From contig JAKCPI010000289.1 of the NCBI GenBank assembly GCA_023213315.1, positions 1 to 64,000 on the forward strand: a stretch of DNA of 64,000 bases, written 5' to 3'. Under the pieces are notes generated by a model. It worked only from the letters and a program-made list of their open reading frames with translations. It was not told where the DNA came from and made no database searches. Origin of the DNA: Euborellia annulipes (taxonomy: Eukaryota; Arthropoda; Insecta; Dermaptera; Anisolabididae). Made by a program: the position numbers and the translations under genes. Positions within the stretch are counted from its first letter, which is position 1; each line of letters starts with the position of its first letter. Positions 35,413 through 48,258 of the stretch are shown here, piece by piece.

Positions 35413-36545
35413 TAAATTTCTGTTGCCATCTCTCGATCACAAGTGTTCAGTGTTTAGATTCCGATAAAGCGAAAAAAAAATACTCTATAATTAGTTTTTA
35501 TTACTGCTGCATCTATTATTATTATTTTAACATACTAATTTTTTTGGTAAATTTATTCTTATTTTGAAATGCATTTGATCCTAAGCTCATCTTAATTCCA
35601 TAAAATGCCATTGAGATTTAAAAATAGAATTAGTTGTTTTTGAGTATTCTTAAAAAAGTTTTTTCAGAATCTGATTATTTTTTTTTAATTATTTTTCTTT
35701 TTTCTTCTCATTATCATTGTGTATCCAAGGACTGGATTTCGACTTAATGAAGCCCTTGGCTCTGAGGTCAACTCCTAAATTATACCAGCTAATCTGAGAA
35801 AACTTTAAATATATGGAATAAATAAAAGCCAGAGATAATATACTCAAAAACTTACTAGAGGAAACCGATGGCTGGAGAATAGAAGTACAGAAAACATAAG
35901 GTCTCAGATTTAAGATAATTTTCTGTCGCAACTTGAGTTCTTTTTCAGGACTTGGTTTCTGTTATAGTTTTCAAATCCTGAAAAAAGAACACGACAAAAT
36001 GTCGAGTTGCTTATAATGTTCTGCGCTTCTATGTTAAAAGAAAAATTCAATTTGTGAAAAAATTCGAAATTTTTTGATGTCACTGCAGATTTTGACACCT
36101 TAGGCTGTAGCTTAGCTTCTGACTAAATCCGGCACTGGTGTATCCAATTTTCTGGCACAGAGTGTATCATAGATATTGATGAGAGAAATACCATGGGAAT
36201 TTTTCTTATAGAGAAAATAAAAAATCAATATACTGTATGTTAAAAAGTTCTCATTTTTAGACTTTAAATATTATTAATTATTTAGACATATAACTATCAT
36301 TTATCAACTTATATCTCAACAAAAATCATGTTTTTTTTTAATGGGAATTAGGTTTCCTCTACACTAATGAGTTTCCTTCGGCACAAAGTTCTACCCGATT
36401 ATTTCATTGTTTTATCAAACATGATGGAATTCATTATTGGAAAATTTCCATTAAAAAATTTTCATATTAAAAAAAAAAAAAATCACATTTATAAATTGAA
36501 TGGTTGGAACTCAACTTTGGCAATCACTGTACATTGTTTTGTGAA

Positions 36546-36932
36546 TTAAAACTAAAAACACTAGGTGATATGTTTCAATATATTATTTATTTTAAACACT
36601 TCTGAAGATGTGATACATATTTTAAACGATGACACACTTCTTCTGTCCTAGACCTATTCCCGCAGTCGGAATGGGTTTTTTGGGACCGGAAAAAATAGAA
36701 CAGACCGGCCGGTCGCACGGTCTGACGCCTTTTGAAAGCATAGAAGGAAGGAAAGAACAGACATGTAAAGAACAGAAGGACTGTTAGTCCCAGCTCGGAT
36801 AGCTCGTGGTTGCCATCCACGTACTCACAAGATATGGGCCTTTGAGCAAAAACGACACCAAATTTTGGAATACTTTTAAGTATTTTACCAATTAATAATA
36901 AATTGAAACATATCACCTGGTGTTTTAGTTTA
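36546..36932. mobile_element. Element with ~40-bp inverted termini
   Basis: The left 'AAACTAAAAACACTAGGTGA' and right 'TCACCTGGTGTTTTAGTTT' ends are inverted and extend through TATGTTTCAAT. The interior holds a GC-richer stretch (36640-36850). A 109-codon minus-strand open frame spans it but has no recognised domain. Confidence 0.6.
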
Positions 36933-37200
36933 CCTAATTAAATCATGTTTCAACTAGAGCCAAACCTTTTTGAGATATGAGTTAATAAATGATCATGATG
37001 TGATCAAATTCCAAATAATAGACCATTATATGATATATATATATAATTTATTGATAAATACTATACATTTCCAACTTGCCAAGTCTGGTAACTTTTGTAT
37101 ATACATTTTGGAATCTCTTTCATCTTTGTTTTAATTAACTTTTGGATTTATTTTATTCTCAGATCATTCCGTCGAAGAATTTAACATACTCTTATTATGC

Positions 37201-37240
<40 letters not shown>
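37201..37240. repeat. (TTA)n microsatellite
   Basis: Thirteen or so consecutive ATT/TTA triplets. The poly-Leu open frame here is an artefact. Confidence 0.9.
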
Positions 37241-37692
37241 ATATACCATGTTAATATTGTATGTATATTTATTTACTAGAAATTCAATGTGTAGGCGATT
37301 CCAACTGGCTTTCGATACCAGGCACGCTCCAAAAATCATACAGACTTTTTTCACACAAGATTTTTTTATTAAAAGAAAAAGTTATAAACATATAATATAA
37401 AAAAATTGTTTATCTTTTAAGCTAGTCTCTCTTCGTACTCAGAATCTGTTTATTTTTTTGTTTTTTGTTTTTTTTTTAATTAAAAAACAGACTGTTAGTC
37501 CACTTAATTTCAAATAAAATCAAAGGCATATGTATTTTATGATGAAATATTTGTTATTATTTATTTATGATATAATGACAACCTAGTTTCCATAGTTCTA
37601 AATTCCTAAAGTTCATTTTCAAGAAATTTTTAGGCTTTAAAATTAAAAAAAAGAATCTTTTCGGCTTCAAATCTTTATATTTTACAACTACA

Positions 37693-40600
37693 ATGATTGA
37701 TTCACAGGATGTTCCAGCGTAAGTTTTTAATACAGTGCTTTTTTAGCGTAATCAGATCATGAAGGTAAAATCCAAGACAGAAATCGCTCCTAAAAGAGAC
37801 ATTTTAAAATCTTATAGGGCAATTTTTACAAAATAATCTAACTTTTTTTCATTTTAGTTATACAGGATTCACTCCAAAATTTACATATCGTGTTGGCGAA
37901 ACATTCGGTCATGTCGCACCAAAGATTATTATGGACCGAGCGGTCAACAAAGCCGAAACGATGTTTATATCAGATCGCACAATAGATGATTACCAGGTTT
38001 ATATTTTTTAATTTACTATTTTAATTTAATTTCCAAACCTTCAATTTTATTCTGCATAATAACTTTATATCGCCTGCTGAGGCTATGGTTATACTGGATA
38101 CAAATTCCGACGAATCCGTCAGAACAAACAAACTAAGCACTGGCAATGGAGAATGTTTAATCTAGGTGCGACTGCTTCTTCAGAATACGCACTAACTTTT
38201 CCACCTTTCAATCTAGTTTGTTTTTTCGCATCCTTTCCCTAACGAAAAGCCTTGCCATGGGCATTGAAAAGTTGATTAGTCTTGTTTTTGATAATTGTTT
38301 GTGGGAAAATTTGAGTATTTGGATATAATCTCCTCACATCCCTAAGGAATATATTTATAGGTTTCAGGAGTCTTCCTGAAGCAAGGGCGGATACAAGGGG
38401 GGGGGGGGGGGATAAAGGGGATGATTACTCCCCCCTCCCGAGATTTGAGAAAAATATTTTTTTTCTGAGCAAAATTTTTATTTTTAATATAAAATTTTAA
38501 ATATATATATATCTGCTAAACAAGTACAGAATGCGCCTTTAAATTACCGAAAGTAAGGAAAAATTGTGTGCTATGCGACCAGTTACACCAGATTACCCCC
38601 CCCCCCCCCCCCTGGATCCGCCCTTGTCCTGTAGTATTCGAAAAACTTGAGGATTGGTACAGAGATCTTTGAACAGCATTCGGTGCTCTCCTTTTTCCTT
38701 TCTTGTAGCAAACAGTTCATTCACTTCCTCACAATGGCGAAATTCAACAATTCGAGAAAAGGCTTTTGAAAGTATTATAAATATATATACATATAACTCT
38801 TTATTTAATTTCAATTACATTTTCAGGTTCGACGACCTCATGTTAATGAAATTGATATTATTGAAAGTCGTGAATCATATGGCGATCCTATATATATGCA
38901 TCCATCGACTGCTCTCTATGAAGGTTTATGATTTTTAAAAATTTTATAATTAGTCCTAATTTTCTCTGCGGTGCCCTAAAAACATTAGTCTAATAATTAT
39001 CTAAAATTATAATAATTTCGGAAAAGCCGCGGAACACAGTTTGGTAATTTATTTATCATTTATTATTTTCTCTCAATTTTTATTAGGATTTATTCCAAGA
39101 TTATCAAAGAAATTAGGACAACGATATACAGTCACAGCAACTGAAGGTTTTTCGAACAGGGATGTGTTAGATCGCAAAGACAGATTGGCTTTTAATCAAA
39201 TAACACAAATTGGTCTTAAGCAAGATGGGCGATGGGTCCCTAGCCATGACGAAGGCAGGGTCAGTATTTATATTTCATATTTTAATTATTATCTAAGAAT
39301 GTACTATTAATATGTTGTTTACCAAATAGCATTTTAGTTCCGCTTATACTAATTTAAATATACGGAACATAATACAGCCCTAATTTGAAATTTTGAGTCC
39401 ATTTTTATACTTATTAAGTGAAAATTTTGGCTCTTATGAGACCTACTTCACACAATAAAAGAAACAACTCATTTATCTTTTAAAATTTCAGATTATATTA
39501 TAAAATTATAAAATTTCAGATAATATAATCTAGGAAATTGATAATAAGAGTGAAAAAAAGTCCAGGAGTTGGATTTGAACAAAGTTTGGTAAAGTGAGGA
39601 TGGAAAAAAAATTTTTTTTTTTCTTTCGGACGCGTTTCCAATCGCGTCCTTCTTCGGGACCAAAGATTGTTAAAAAACGCACATGGATTTTGTTGTGGAA
39701 TGTATAAAATATTTGAACAATATTGACAAAGATATCAACATGTATCATATATGTTGGAAAAAATAACGCACAGAGAGCTCTTCTCTTACACAAAAAGATG
39801 CCTTTGTCAATATTGTTCAAATATTTTATATATTCCACAACAAAATCCATGTGCGTTTTTTAACAATCTTTGGTCCCGAAGGACGCGATTGGCGTCCGTC
39901 ACTTCGACCAAAAGAAATTAAAATGGTTTTTTATTCTCCTAGCTGCAGATCCACCTTCCTTAAGATTAATAAATAACATCCATTTTACATTTGTATGGAA
40001 AAAATATCTTTGTTGACTACTTGACCAATTCAGTCAATTTTGAATTTATTAAAATTAAGAAAAATAGACCATATAAAAAAAATTGAATAAAAGACGTAAT
40101 AAAAAAATTTTAATATTCCACATATAGGCTAATATGTTATTTTTTTATTGTGTTTTATGCAGATTACTTCTTGCATCCAAAACCTGAATTTTAAAACTCG
40201 ATTTACAAAATAGTCAATATTTTATTTATTTCTTTGCATAGAAATGCAATAACTTTTTATTAAAATCTCTCTTAAAAACAGAAAAACTTTAAAAAAATAA
40301 TAAAATAGGAAATAACTAATAAATTTCTTATGATTATTTTATACCCTTGCACTGGAATCAAAACATTTATTTCATGAGCCATGAGAAATAAAATTATTTT
40401 AAATATACAAATTATCAATACCTAAATGGAAATACTTTAAGAACTAAAAGGAATTATTTTATTTTTTAAATAATATTTAGCCTTTTTTTTTGAACAGTTA
40501 ACTGCTTCCCAATTTAAATATCCTATGATTGAAGTAAGGCCAGAAGCAGCCGGAGTTGTCAGAACTTTAACGGTTCTTGAGCCAGCGTTAATTCCTGGAA

Positions 40601-42429
40601 ATCATGATATCTCACCTTATTTCATCGATAATCAAAATGATCCTAAGAAATATATCAAACAAGGCAAGAAAGTAATGATAATTCATAAATAAAAGAATAA
40701 AACACTTTAACGTAAATTTCATTTATCTGAGTTTATTAAACAATACATCGAATATTGTTCTTTTAACCCTGGACCATAGCTCTCAGTTATATAATCATTT
40801 ATCGATTTTCTGAGACGAAGTGGTTTATCGACAGCTTATCTGCACTTAGGCTCCGGGTAGCTTTCAATAACTGTGTCAGATATATATATATATATGACCT
40901 AAGACTTAAAGAGCACCTCACTCATCTTGTTGGGGGCATCTTGAGTAGGGATTGGGATTCCTTCAGGAGATTTAGGCATACATCGGGCCCTAAGGCAAAC
41001 TCTTTTGCAGCAGATTTTGGAATGTTATATTTTGTTCTATTTTGAATAATAAGGCGTCCCCGAGGAATTAGCAGGCTGTACAATGAGGACAATATTAAGT
41101 CCCACCCATGCGTTTTCTACATGTGATTATTTCATTGTTTTATAAATATATCACACTCTCATCAGCTGAGAGGGCAAATAAAAAAAAAAGAAACTGAGAA
41201 GGGGCTTAGTTTAAGCACTCTAGGAGACAGGGAAGAGGTCAAAGAATCCTTAAACTTTTATTTGATAATATTTTCGATCCAAATTTAAAGTTATCCTTTA
41301 AAATGTCGAGAAAATTTCGTACTAGTTTTACTCAACATAAAGCTCACAGTAAGTTTTCAAAATATATCAATTAAATACAATAAAAATTATCATTTAATTG
41401 AATAAATTAAAGGTAAAGAGAAGATCCAAAGTGTAATAACTCTCTTAAATCAATGATCTGTAAAGAAAATTAACTTGTTCCTATGTAAAGCATTTAACAA
41501 ACTATAACTAAAATAATTGTCTATCACTCAGAAAATACATACTTGAATAAATCAAATTAATCCGAAATTATGAACAAAATAGTTATCAAAGTTAGGTTTT
41601 AGCTCTATCTATTTATTCAAGAAAAGTCCTAACTTCTAAGGCATGTATCATAAAATTTTCTTATAATTGTACTTGGCTTTATATATTTTGTTTATAATTT
41701 CGTTGATAATTAATCGATTTGCACGAACGATTGTAAAATGAAAGAACTAGAGAATATCGTAAATACACTATTTTTGCATTCAGGGAAGGGAAAAATTTTT
41801 TAGTGGTGTCCAAAGCTAAAAAAAAAAACTGAAAAAATTCGATTTTTCTAAACTTTTAGTTGTGTTTTGCACCACTAAATCATCTCAGATTGTACTGAAA
41901 CTGGAATATTTCTATGTATTTTAACTATCACTACATTTTATTTTTTAAATTCTTTAATATATATTTTATGCACCCAGATCTCTGCGCCCACTGACCTCTC
42001 CAGGAAACAAACATTTGTGTAAACGCCCGCACTTTTGTCATTAACATACATGAATTAAATTTACGTTTAGTCTACTTTTTTAAATAATTTATTTTCTCTT
42101 CCTTAATAAAATAAATTTTAGGTTTCTCCGGCCATGTTCCCTTTGGTTACACCAAATATGGCATGACTCATTCCCCAATGACCAATAGTTACATTTGTGA
42201 TTTTGCATCGAATTATCGTCGAAGATTAAGCACCGAATGGGCTCCAGTTGGTGTTGCTCGACAACAACCACCGCTATTAATTCAACCAACAGAAATATAT
42301 CATAAGCATCTTGGCATGTTGCCTTCTTATTCTGGACATATTCCTGGCGAAAAATTCCGATGTGGAAAAACAAAAGGGAATGATAGTAGAGATGCTAAAA
42401 GATGGTTGAGAGGAGATTATTCAATTTAA
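37693..42429 (+). CDS. Ciliary microtubule inner protein 2 (FAM166/UPF0605 family)
   Basis: Axonemal microtubule-lumen protein family (CIMIP2A/B/C; fly UPF0605 CG18335). Coding exons: 37693-37718, 37858-37996, 38827-38923, 39087-39259, 40498-40663, 42122-42429. This gives 302 residues with closing phases. Family repeats of the type G-[YF]-[ST]-G-x-x-P are visible: YTGFTPKF (residues 10-17), GFIPRL, FSGHVPFGY and YSGHIPGEKFRCGKT; the C-terminal region carries NYRRRLSTEWAPV and IQPTEIYHKH. The fifth intron (40664-42121) has donor CAAG|GCAAGA: a GC donor is required to keep frame, because the nearby GT option leads to a stop. ATG 37693 is the first in-frame Met, with a canonical donor 26 nt later. 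Paralogue identity (2A, 2B or 2C) is not resolved. Confidence 0.9.
38382..38626. mobile_element. hAT-type MITE (CAAGGGCGGAT family), copy 2
   Basis: Termini CAAGGGCGGATACAAGGGG and GGATCCGCCCTTG. Flanks TCCTGAAG (38374-38381) and TCCTGTAG (38627-38634) form an 8-bp duplication with one mismatch. 245 bp, in the second intron of the CIMIP2 gene. Long G and C runs lie inside the ends. Confidence 0.85.
39530..40320. repeat. Dispersed copy of giant-palindrome arm sequence with an internal hairpin
   Basis: Contains GGAGTTGGATTTGAAC (inverse tRNA-like B box), TTTTAATATTCCACATATAG and TTTACAAAATAGTCAATATT, the same blocks as the arms at 46000-46900. It is broken by a ~270-bp palindrome (39622-39895) whose arms share GACCAAAGATTGTTAAAAAA. 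In the fourth intron of the CIMIP2 gene. Confidence 0.7.
40664..40665 (+). other. GC splice donor (GC-AG intron)
   Basis: CAAG|GCAAGA matches the strong consensus of GC donors (AG|GCAAG). The acceptor at 42120-42121 is TTTTAG. Joining here restores family sequence across the junction. Confidence 0.8.
41078..41160. repeat. Tc1/mariner-type MITE fragment
   Basis: CAATGAGGACAATATTAAGT then CCCACCCATGCGTTTTCTAC and ATGTGATTATTTCATTG match the left terminus of the complete MITE at 58283-58495. The right end is missing. Confidence 0.7.
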
Positions 42430-42482
42430 TTTAATTTTCATTTATTCATTTTTAATCAGCTATTTTTAATTTATACCATTTT

Positions 42483-42488
42483 AATAAA
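42483..42488 (+). terminator. Likely poly(A) signal of the CIMIP2 gene
   Basis: AATAAA 54 bp after the stop codon in the correct orientation. Confidence 0.5.
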
Positions 42489-42730
42489 ATCTGATTTTAA
42501 AACAAAAATATAAATATCTAATTTATTAATTTTTGTCCAAATAATTTTTCATTTTTAATTATCATTTATTGCAAAGAAATTCTTTGATCAATATAGTCAA
42601 TATCTCATATGATCTTAGATTATAATTTAATATTGAAGATTAAGAGATATCAATTCTTTGTAAATAGGAGTTAAGAGAGTTTTAGAGAAGTACCTAATTA
42701 TATTTGTTATATGGAAAAGGCTTTAAGAAA

Positions 42731-42846
42731 TACCTTAACTTGGGACAAACGGAAAATTTTTGTTATGATGGATTTGCAGCGCTATGATAAATCAGAGCCG
42801 TGCCCGAAGTCCCAAGTTAGGGAATATGTCCCAAGTTAAGGTATTT
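42731..42846. mobile_element. ~116-bp MITE with ATACCTTAACTTGGGACA termini
   Basis: ATACCTTAACTTGGGACA on the left and TGTCCCAAGTTAAGGTAT on the right are perfect inverts. The short interior has no ORF. Confidence 0.75.
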
Positions 42847-42855
42847 GACTATATT

Positions 42856-43053
42856 ACAGTGAAGGACAATTTTTAACCACCCCCAAGCTTTTTCATGTGA
42901 TTATTTCATTGTTTTTTTAAAAATATAAAAAATGTTTAGTGGTTAAAATGTAGAATAGAATTCCAATAAAGATTTTCATCTTTTTTTTTATAAAAAGAAT
43001 GAAATAATATTAGAAAACGCATTAGGTTTTAATATTGCCTCTCACTGTAGATA
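42856..43053. mobile_element. Tc1/mariner-type MITE, degenerate
   Basis: Left ACAGTGAAGGACAATTTT; right AATATTGCCTCTCACTGTA, flanked by TA. Same family as 58283-58495 but more diverged. Confidence 0.65.
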
Positions 43054-43236
43054 TATCTAAGTATATATTTATTTTTTTATTTATTTTATTTTATTTATGA
43101 AAAAGAGGCTTCCTAAAAATTTGAATCATTCACTAGTTTGTGGTGATCAAGATTTTGGAATTAAACACTTTCCAATTTTTTATTTTGAACTAACAAAGTC
43201 ATATCAGTGCTGTCAAATTTTAGCAAGAAAATTGAA

Positions 43237-43365
43237 ATGCCTGGACCCCCAATAGATATTATAAATAATAACGGTTATCGTCAAAGTCTTAAATGGCCTA
43301 AGTTGCCGAAAAGACTGTGTGAATGAGAAAAAAGTGTGAATGTTTAAAAAAAAAAAAAAAAAAAA
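43237..43365 (+). repeat. SINE, 5'-truncated
   Basis: 'AATGCCTGGACCCCCAATAG' through 'GTTGCCGAAAAGACTGTGTG' to a ~22-nt A run: the 3' half of the CCTCGGGGCTTGG SINE, with no tRNA head. Confidence 0.85.
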
Positions 43366-43764
43366 TTTTAGCAAGAAATTGCTCCCTGAGTAGCTGAAAT
43401 CACCTCTCTGGCTCTGACAGCATGTTTCAAGCCACAGGTTATTATTATTATTATTAATAACAGACATGATCACAGATTAATGATACAACATTAATCTGTG
43501 ATAATACCCTTCTCATTTGCTCCTCTAGATTCGTTCTCCACACAGTTCCACAACTCCAGCCAGCGCAATTGGTTAAAATTGTGGCCTTCATGCCAACATA
43601 AATAAAAAATTTATTTAAAAATTTGTCAAAATTCCCTAAACATAGGGTTACCAAAATTTATATTCCACAAATCCTTTCTCTCATTATAATGACAGATAAA
43701 TGAAATTATAAGTTAGCATTAAAAATAAAAGTAAATTGATAATATGATTTAAAAAAAAAAGTGC

Positions 43765-43855
43765 AGAAGGTGGATTTGAACTCGTGAAGTTTGGTTACGT
43801 GAGAAAAAATATAGATTGCTTGAGGACGAATTAACCACTTGAGCCATACTTTATT
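43765..43855 (-). repeat. tRNA-like segment in palindrome arm
   Basis: The minus strand reads TATGGCTCAAGTGGTTAATT (A-box-like) and ACGAGTTCAAATCCACCTTC (B box), then a T run resembling a Pol III stop. The mirror copy is at 51760-51870 (+). Confidence 0.6.
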
Positions 43856-44287
43856 TAATTTTATTAGGGTAAAATAAGCCATGTAAGAAACATCGAATAA
43901 AAGTGGTGTTAAAAAAATTTTAATATTCCACATATGATATATCATTTTTCATTACTTTTTATGCGGATTAATAATTTATAATCCAAATGTCAATAGCATG
44001 CTTAGTTTTCAAATAATTCAATGGACAAACGTCAGATTGTTTATGCCTTGATGTAATTAAACCAAAAACTCAATCTAACATATGATACATGTCATTAATT
44101 CTTGAATTCCCCCTGATTCCAGAGAACTAAAGCTCTTTTAATTATATGATCTAATTTGGGAGTTATTGGCGATCAAAGTTAAGCTTATTTTCGACCTTAA
44201 TGACATCAACACTCAATTTTCTATATTATCGAAAAAGCTTATTTAGCATTGTCTGATTAAAACCAAATTTTTACTAGAGATTTATAA

Positions 44288-45920
44288 TTAAAAAATCTGG
44301 TGTGACTGGCGCACAGCACACAACTTTCTCTTACCTTCGGTAATCGAAAGTTGTGTACTGTGCTTGTCACACCAGATTTTTTGTGTCGACATGTATTTAG
44401 TTCCCGGCAGTAGGGAATATTTGAATTCAGATGTAAAATTTATAAGTATGGGAAAATATTTATATTTTGTAACCATGGCAACCATTTCTCCTATCTTTCC
44501 TATGAAGCACAAGAGTAAAGTGTGCTTCAAACAATTTTGAGGGCAAAACGAGAATATACATTTGAAAGAGCATCTAAAAAATAATTGATTTTTGAATTTT
44601 AATCAAAATCGTTAGAGCGAATTTTGAGAAAATCGAAAAAAACTGAAAAAGTACATCAGTAAAGTACTAGTACTCCTTGGCCGATTTTGATTAAAAGCTT
44701 TTTTTTCCGGTCCCGGGGGGTCTTTAACTTAAATATAAAATTTCAGTCTTATAGCTCAATTCCTTCATGCTTAAAATTGAACACACACACACACACACAC
44801 ACACACAGAGACACACACACACACAGAGACACACACACACACAGACAGACCATGTCGCGAAAATCACTTTTTTGGATTCAGGGGACTTCAAAACGTAAAG
44901 ATCCATCAAAATCTCGACATCGAATTTTTGACATGAATCCAATACTTTCTCTCTATATATATATTACATATATACATAGGTAAGAGAAAGTAATAAATAA
45001 TTTTTTACATTCTCTTTAAAATGTATATTCTCATTTTGCCATTGAAATCTTCTGAAGACCACTTTACTCCTGAACTCTATAGAAAAGATAGGTAAAAATC
45101 TGGTGTGACTGGCGCACAGCACACAACTTTCTCTTACCTTCGGTAATCGAAAGTTGTGTTCTGTGCTTGTCACACCAGATTTTTTGTGTCGACATGTATT
45201 TAGTTCCCGACAGTATGGAACATGAATTCAGATGTAAAAATCTGGTGTGACTGGCGCACAGCACACAACTTTCTCTTACCTTCGGTAATCGAAAGTTGTG
45301 CACTGTGCTTGTCACACCAGATTTTTTGTGTCGACATGTATTTAGTTCCCGGCAGTAGGGAATATTTGAATTCAGATGTAAAATTTATAAGTATGGGAAA
45401 ATATTTATATTTTGTTACCATGGCAACCATTTCTCCTATCTTTCCTATGAAGCACAAGAGTAAAGTGTGCTTCAAACAATTTTGTGGGCAAAACGAGAAT
45501 ATACATTTGAAAGAACATCTAAAAAATAATTGATTTTTGAATTTTAATCAAAATCGTTAGAGCGAATTTTGAGAAAATCGAAAAAAACTGAAAAAGTACA
45601 TCAGTAAAGTACTAGTACTCTTTGGCCGATTTTGATTAAAAGCTTATTTTTCCGGTCCCGGGGGGTGTTTAACTTAAATATAAAATTTCAGCCTCATAGC
45701 TCAATTCCTTCATGCTTAAAATTTGACACACACCCACCCACCCACCCACCCACCCACCCACCCACACACAGACAGACCATGTCGCGAAAACCACTTTTTT
45801 GGATTCAGGGGACCTCAAAACGTGAAGATCCATCAAAATCTCGACATCGAATTTTTGACATGAATCCAATACTTTCTCTCTATATATATATTACATATAT
45901 ACATAGGTAAGAGAAAGTAA
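44288..45920 (+). mobile_element. AGAGAAAGTA element cluster inserted in the left palindrome arm
   Basis: Holds one full copy (44288-44995), a short inverted body fragment (45000-45093), a solo hairpin (45095-45185) and a second hairpin plus full body (45236-45920). It lies exactly where the right palindrome arm is continuous, so it arrived after the arms formed. Microsatellites are CA/GA in the first copy and CCCA in the second. Confidence 0.85.
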
Positions 45921-45924
45921 AAAT

Positions 45925-46145
45925 GAGTTTTTTCTAAAGTTTCATTGAGATTGGTAAAGAAATAAATAAAATATTGACTATTTTGTAAATTAAGTTTTAG
46001 AATTCGGGATCCCGAATGGGTAAAGAGAGCGTTCTATGAACCGGCTCTAGGCTTGCACCTGAGATCCCAAATTCTAAAACTCAATTTACAAAATAGTCAA
46101 TATTTTATTTATTTCTTTACCAATCTCAATGAAACTTTAGAAAAA
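45925..46145. repeat. Small palindrome nested within the left arm
   Basis: TTTCATTGAGATTGGTAAAG and its inverse flank a centre near 46,035 with GGGATCCCGAATGG. The corresponding nested palindrome is at 51095-51310 in the right arm. Confidence 0.8.
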
Positions 46146-46599
46146 AACTCATTTTTTAATTATAAATCTCTGGTAAAATTTTTGTTTTAATCAGACAATG
46201 CTAAATAAGCTTTTTCTATAATATTGAATTGGGTGTTGATGTCGTTAGAGCGAAAGTAGGCTTAACTTTGATCGTCAATAACTCGAAAATTAGACCATAT
46301 AATTAAAAGGCGTTTAGTTCTCTAGAATCAGGAGGAATTCAAGATATAAAAGCATGTATCATATGTTATATAGAGTTTTTGCTTTAATTACAACAAGGCA
46401 TTTACAATGTGTCGTTTGTCCATTGAATAATTCGAAAACTAAGCATAATATTTAAATTTTTATTATAAATTATTAATCTGAATAAAACCTAGTAAAAAAT
46501 GATATTTAATATGTGCAATATTAAAATTTTTTTAACACCACTTTCATTCGATGTTTCATATATAGTCAATTTTACTTAAAGTTGACAAAAGGAACTTTG

Positions 46600-46695
46600 G
46601 CTCAAACGGTTAAATCGTCAGTAAAAATTATTTTTTCCATCCTCCCTCAACCAAACCTGCGCGAGTTCAAATCCAACTCCGGCACTTTTTTTTTT
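46600..46695 (+). repeat. tRNA-like segment in left palindrome arm
   Basis: TTGGCTCAAACGGTTAAATC (A-box-like) and GCGAGTTCAAATCCAACTCC (B box) followed by a T run. The mirror is at 50545-50645 (-). The intervening ~45 nt is too long for a normal tRNA, so it is a SINE-like head. Confidence 0.62.
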
Positions 46696-46969
46696 TTTAA
46701 TTAAAATCCTTTTATATTTAATAATAACTTATCATTTCCTAAGAAATGAAATAAATAAAAAATCAAACAATATAAATACAAGCTTTTGAAATTTTGATTA
46801 TAATTTATTAATCTGCATAAAACGCAATAAAAAATGATATATCATATGTTCAATATTAAAATTTTTTTGATACGTCTTTCATTCAATGTTCCTTTATATG
46901 GCTTATTTTTCCTTATATTAAGAAAATAAATGTTGCCAGATTTAATTTAGTCGCATGAGCGCAACTACA

Positions 46970-47140
46970 GAATTTGGCTGGGAGGGGGGGCCATGGGACT
47001 AGCTATCCTTTGGGGGGGCCTGAAAAGCCCTATATTTTCTCAATTTTTCTTGGGGCAGGGAGCTTTTTTTTAGGTGGGGGGGGGAGCACGAGCCTTCTTG
47101 GGGGGGGGGGGCAGCACCCCCCTAGTTACGACCATGTTTA
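46970..47140. mobile_element. G-run insertion shared by both palindrome arms
   Basis: GAGCGCAACTACAGAATTTG on the left and CCCCCCTAGTTACGACCATG on the right are partly inverted ends around long G runs. The same insertion is present inverted at 50110-50290. Confidence 0.65.
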
Positions 47141-48258
47141 GTCGTCACCATAAATATTTTTTCCAACCTCACTTTATCACACTTCTGGAGCTCAAATTCA
47201 TCTCCCGCATTTTATTTTTATTATTATCATTAACAATTTCCTTTTATTTTTAATACATTTATTAAAACATCACCTTTATACAATAAGATAAATTCATAAG
47301 TTTTATTTTGTCTTGTAGATTCATACAGGGGCGTATATAAGGGGGGGGCCGAGGGGCCCGGCCCCCCCCCCCCCCCCGAAATTTCTCAAACCCATATACA
47401 TATATAGGGATATACAGACATCAGCGCAACAAATTTTTCCGCAGGATGGACAACTTTGGTTCCGTAATAGAAAAAATATTCAGCAAAAAATTTCGTGTGA
47501 AAAAAATGGATAATATTTACAATAAGTTATTGGCGAGTTTAGTACTTTTTACAACTTTTTCAGGGAAAATACTCCCTCATTTCCCTTTATTAGCCTAAAA
47601 GAGGTGGCGGTAAGCCAATTTGATTGAGATATATGCCAAAATAACGAAAATTTTGAAGAAATACGAAAGCCACACTAAGCATTAAAAAATGTATTATTAC
47701 TTACTTTTTTGGGTTTTTTCTTTCTCCATTGTAATTTAGATGACAAAAATCTTGCGCCTGACCTATTCTGATTGAGATAACTAGATAAATTAATTAAATA
47801 GAGTTGAAAAAAAAGATTAATAATTTTAATGATAATTGTTTATTTTTATAAATATTGAACGATAAAGGAGCTAACTTCATATTGAATTAAGACTATTCAC
47901 TGACTATTTAAAAAAAAAAAACCTTGAGTTTGCTATACATAAGAATATCAACTTTTTTAGCCACAATTGTTATTTGAACTCTCTATATAGGCTACTATTA
48001 ATATTATTATAAAAATTAATATTTTTTCTTTCATTTTCACTCTTGGCTACTGAGTCCATTTAGGGATTTATCGTCTTTATCGGAAGTTTCCAAATTCTTT
48101 GGAGGACCGATGCTCTTTTCATAAGTCAATTGATAAATTTTTTATAAAAATGAAATGAAATTTTATATCACGATCAAAATTAATGTGTTAATCAATTTTG
48201 GGGGCCCCCGTATTCTACGGGGCCCTAGACACGCGCCTTGCTTATGATCCGTCACTGT

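Noticed and set aside
36587..36916. 109-codon minus-strand open frame
   Set aside because: Lies inside an element with ~40-bp inverted termini and begins within that terminus; no known domain.
40664..40683. CIMIP2 ending at the stop codon after the fifth exon
   Set aside because: This would drop the conserved C-terminal repeats encoded at 42122-42429, which join in frame through a consensus GC donor.
43706..43945. Similar ~79-codon frames at 43706-43945 (-) and 51668-51907 (+)
   Set aside because: They match because they are the two mirror arms of the palindrome; they include the tRNA-like segment and have no protein homology.
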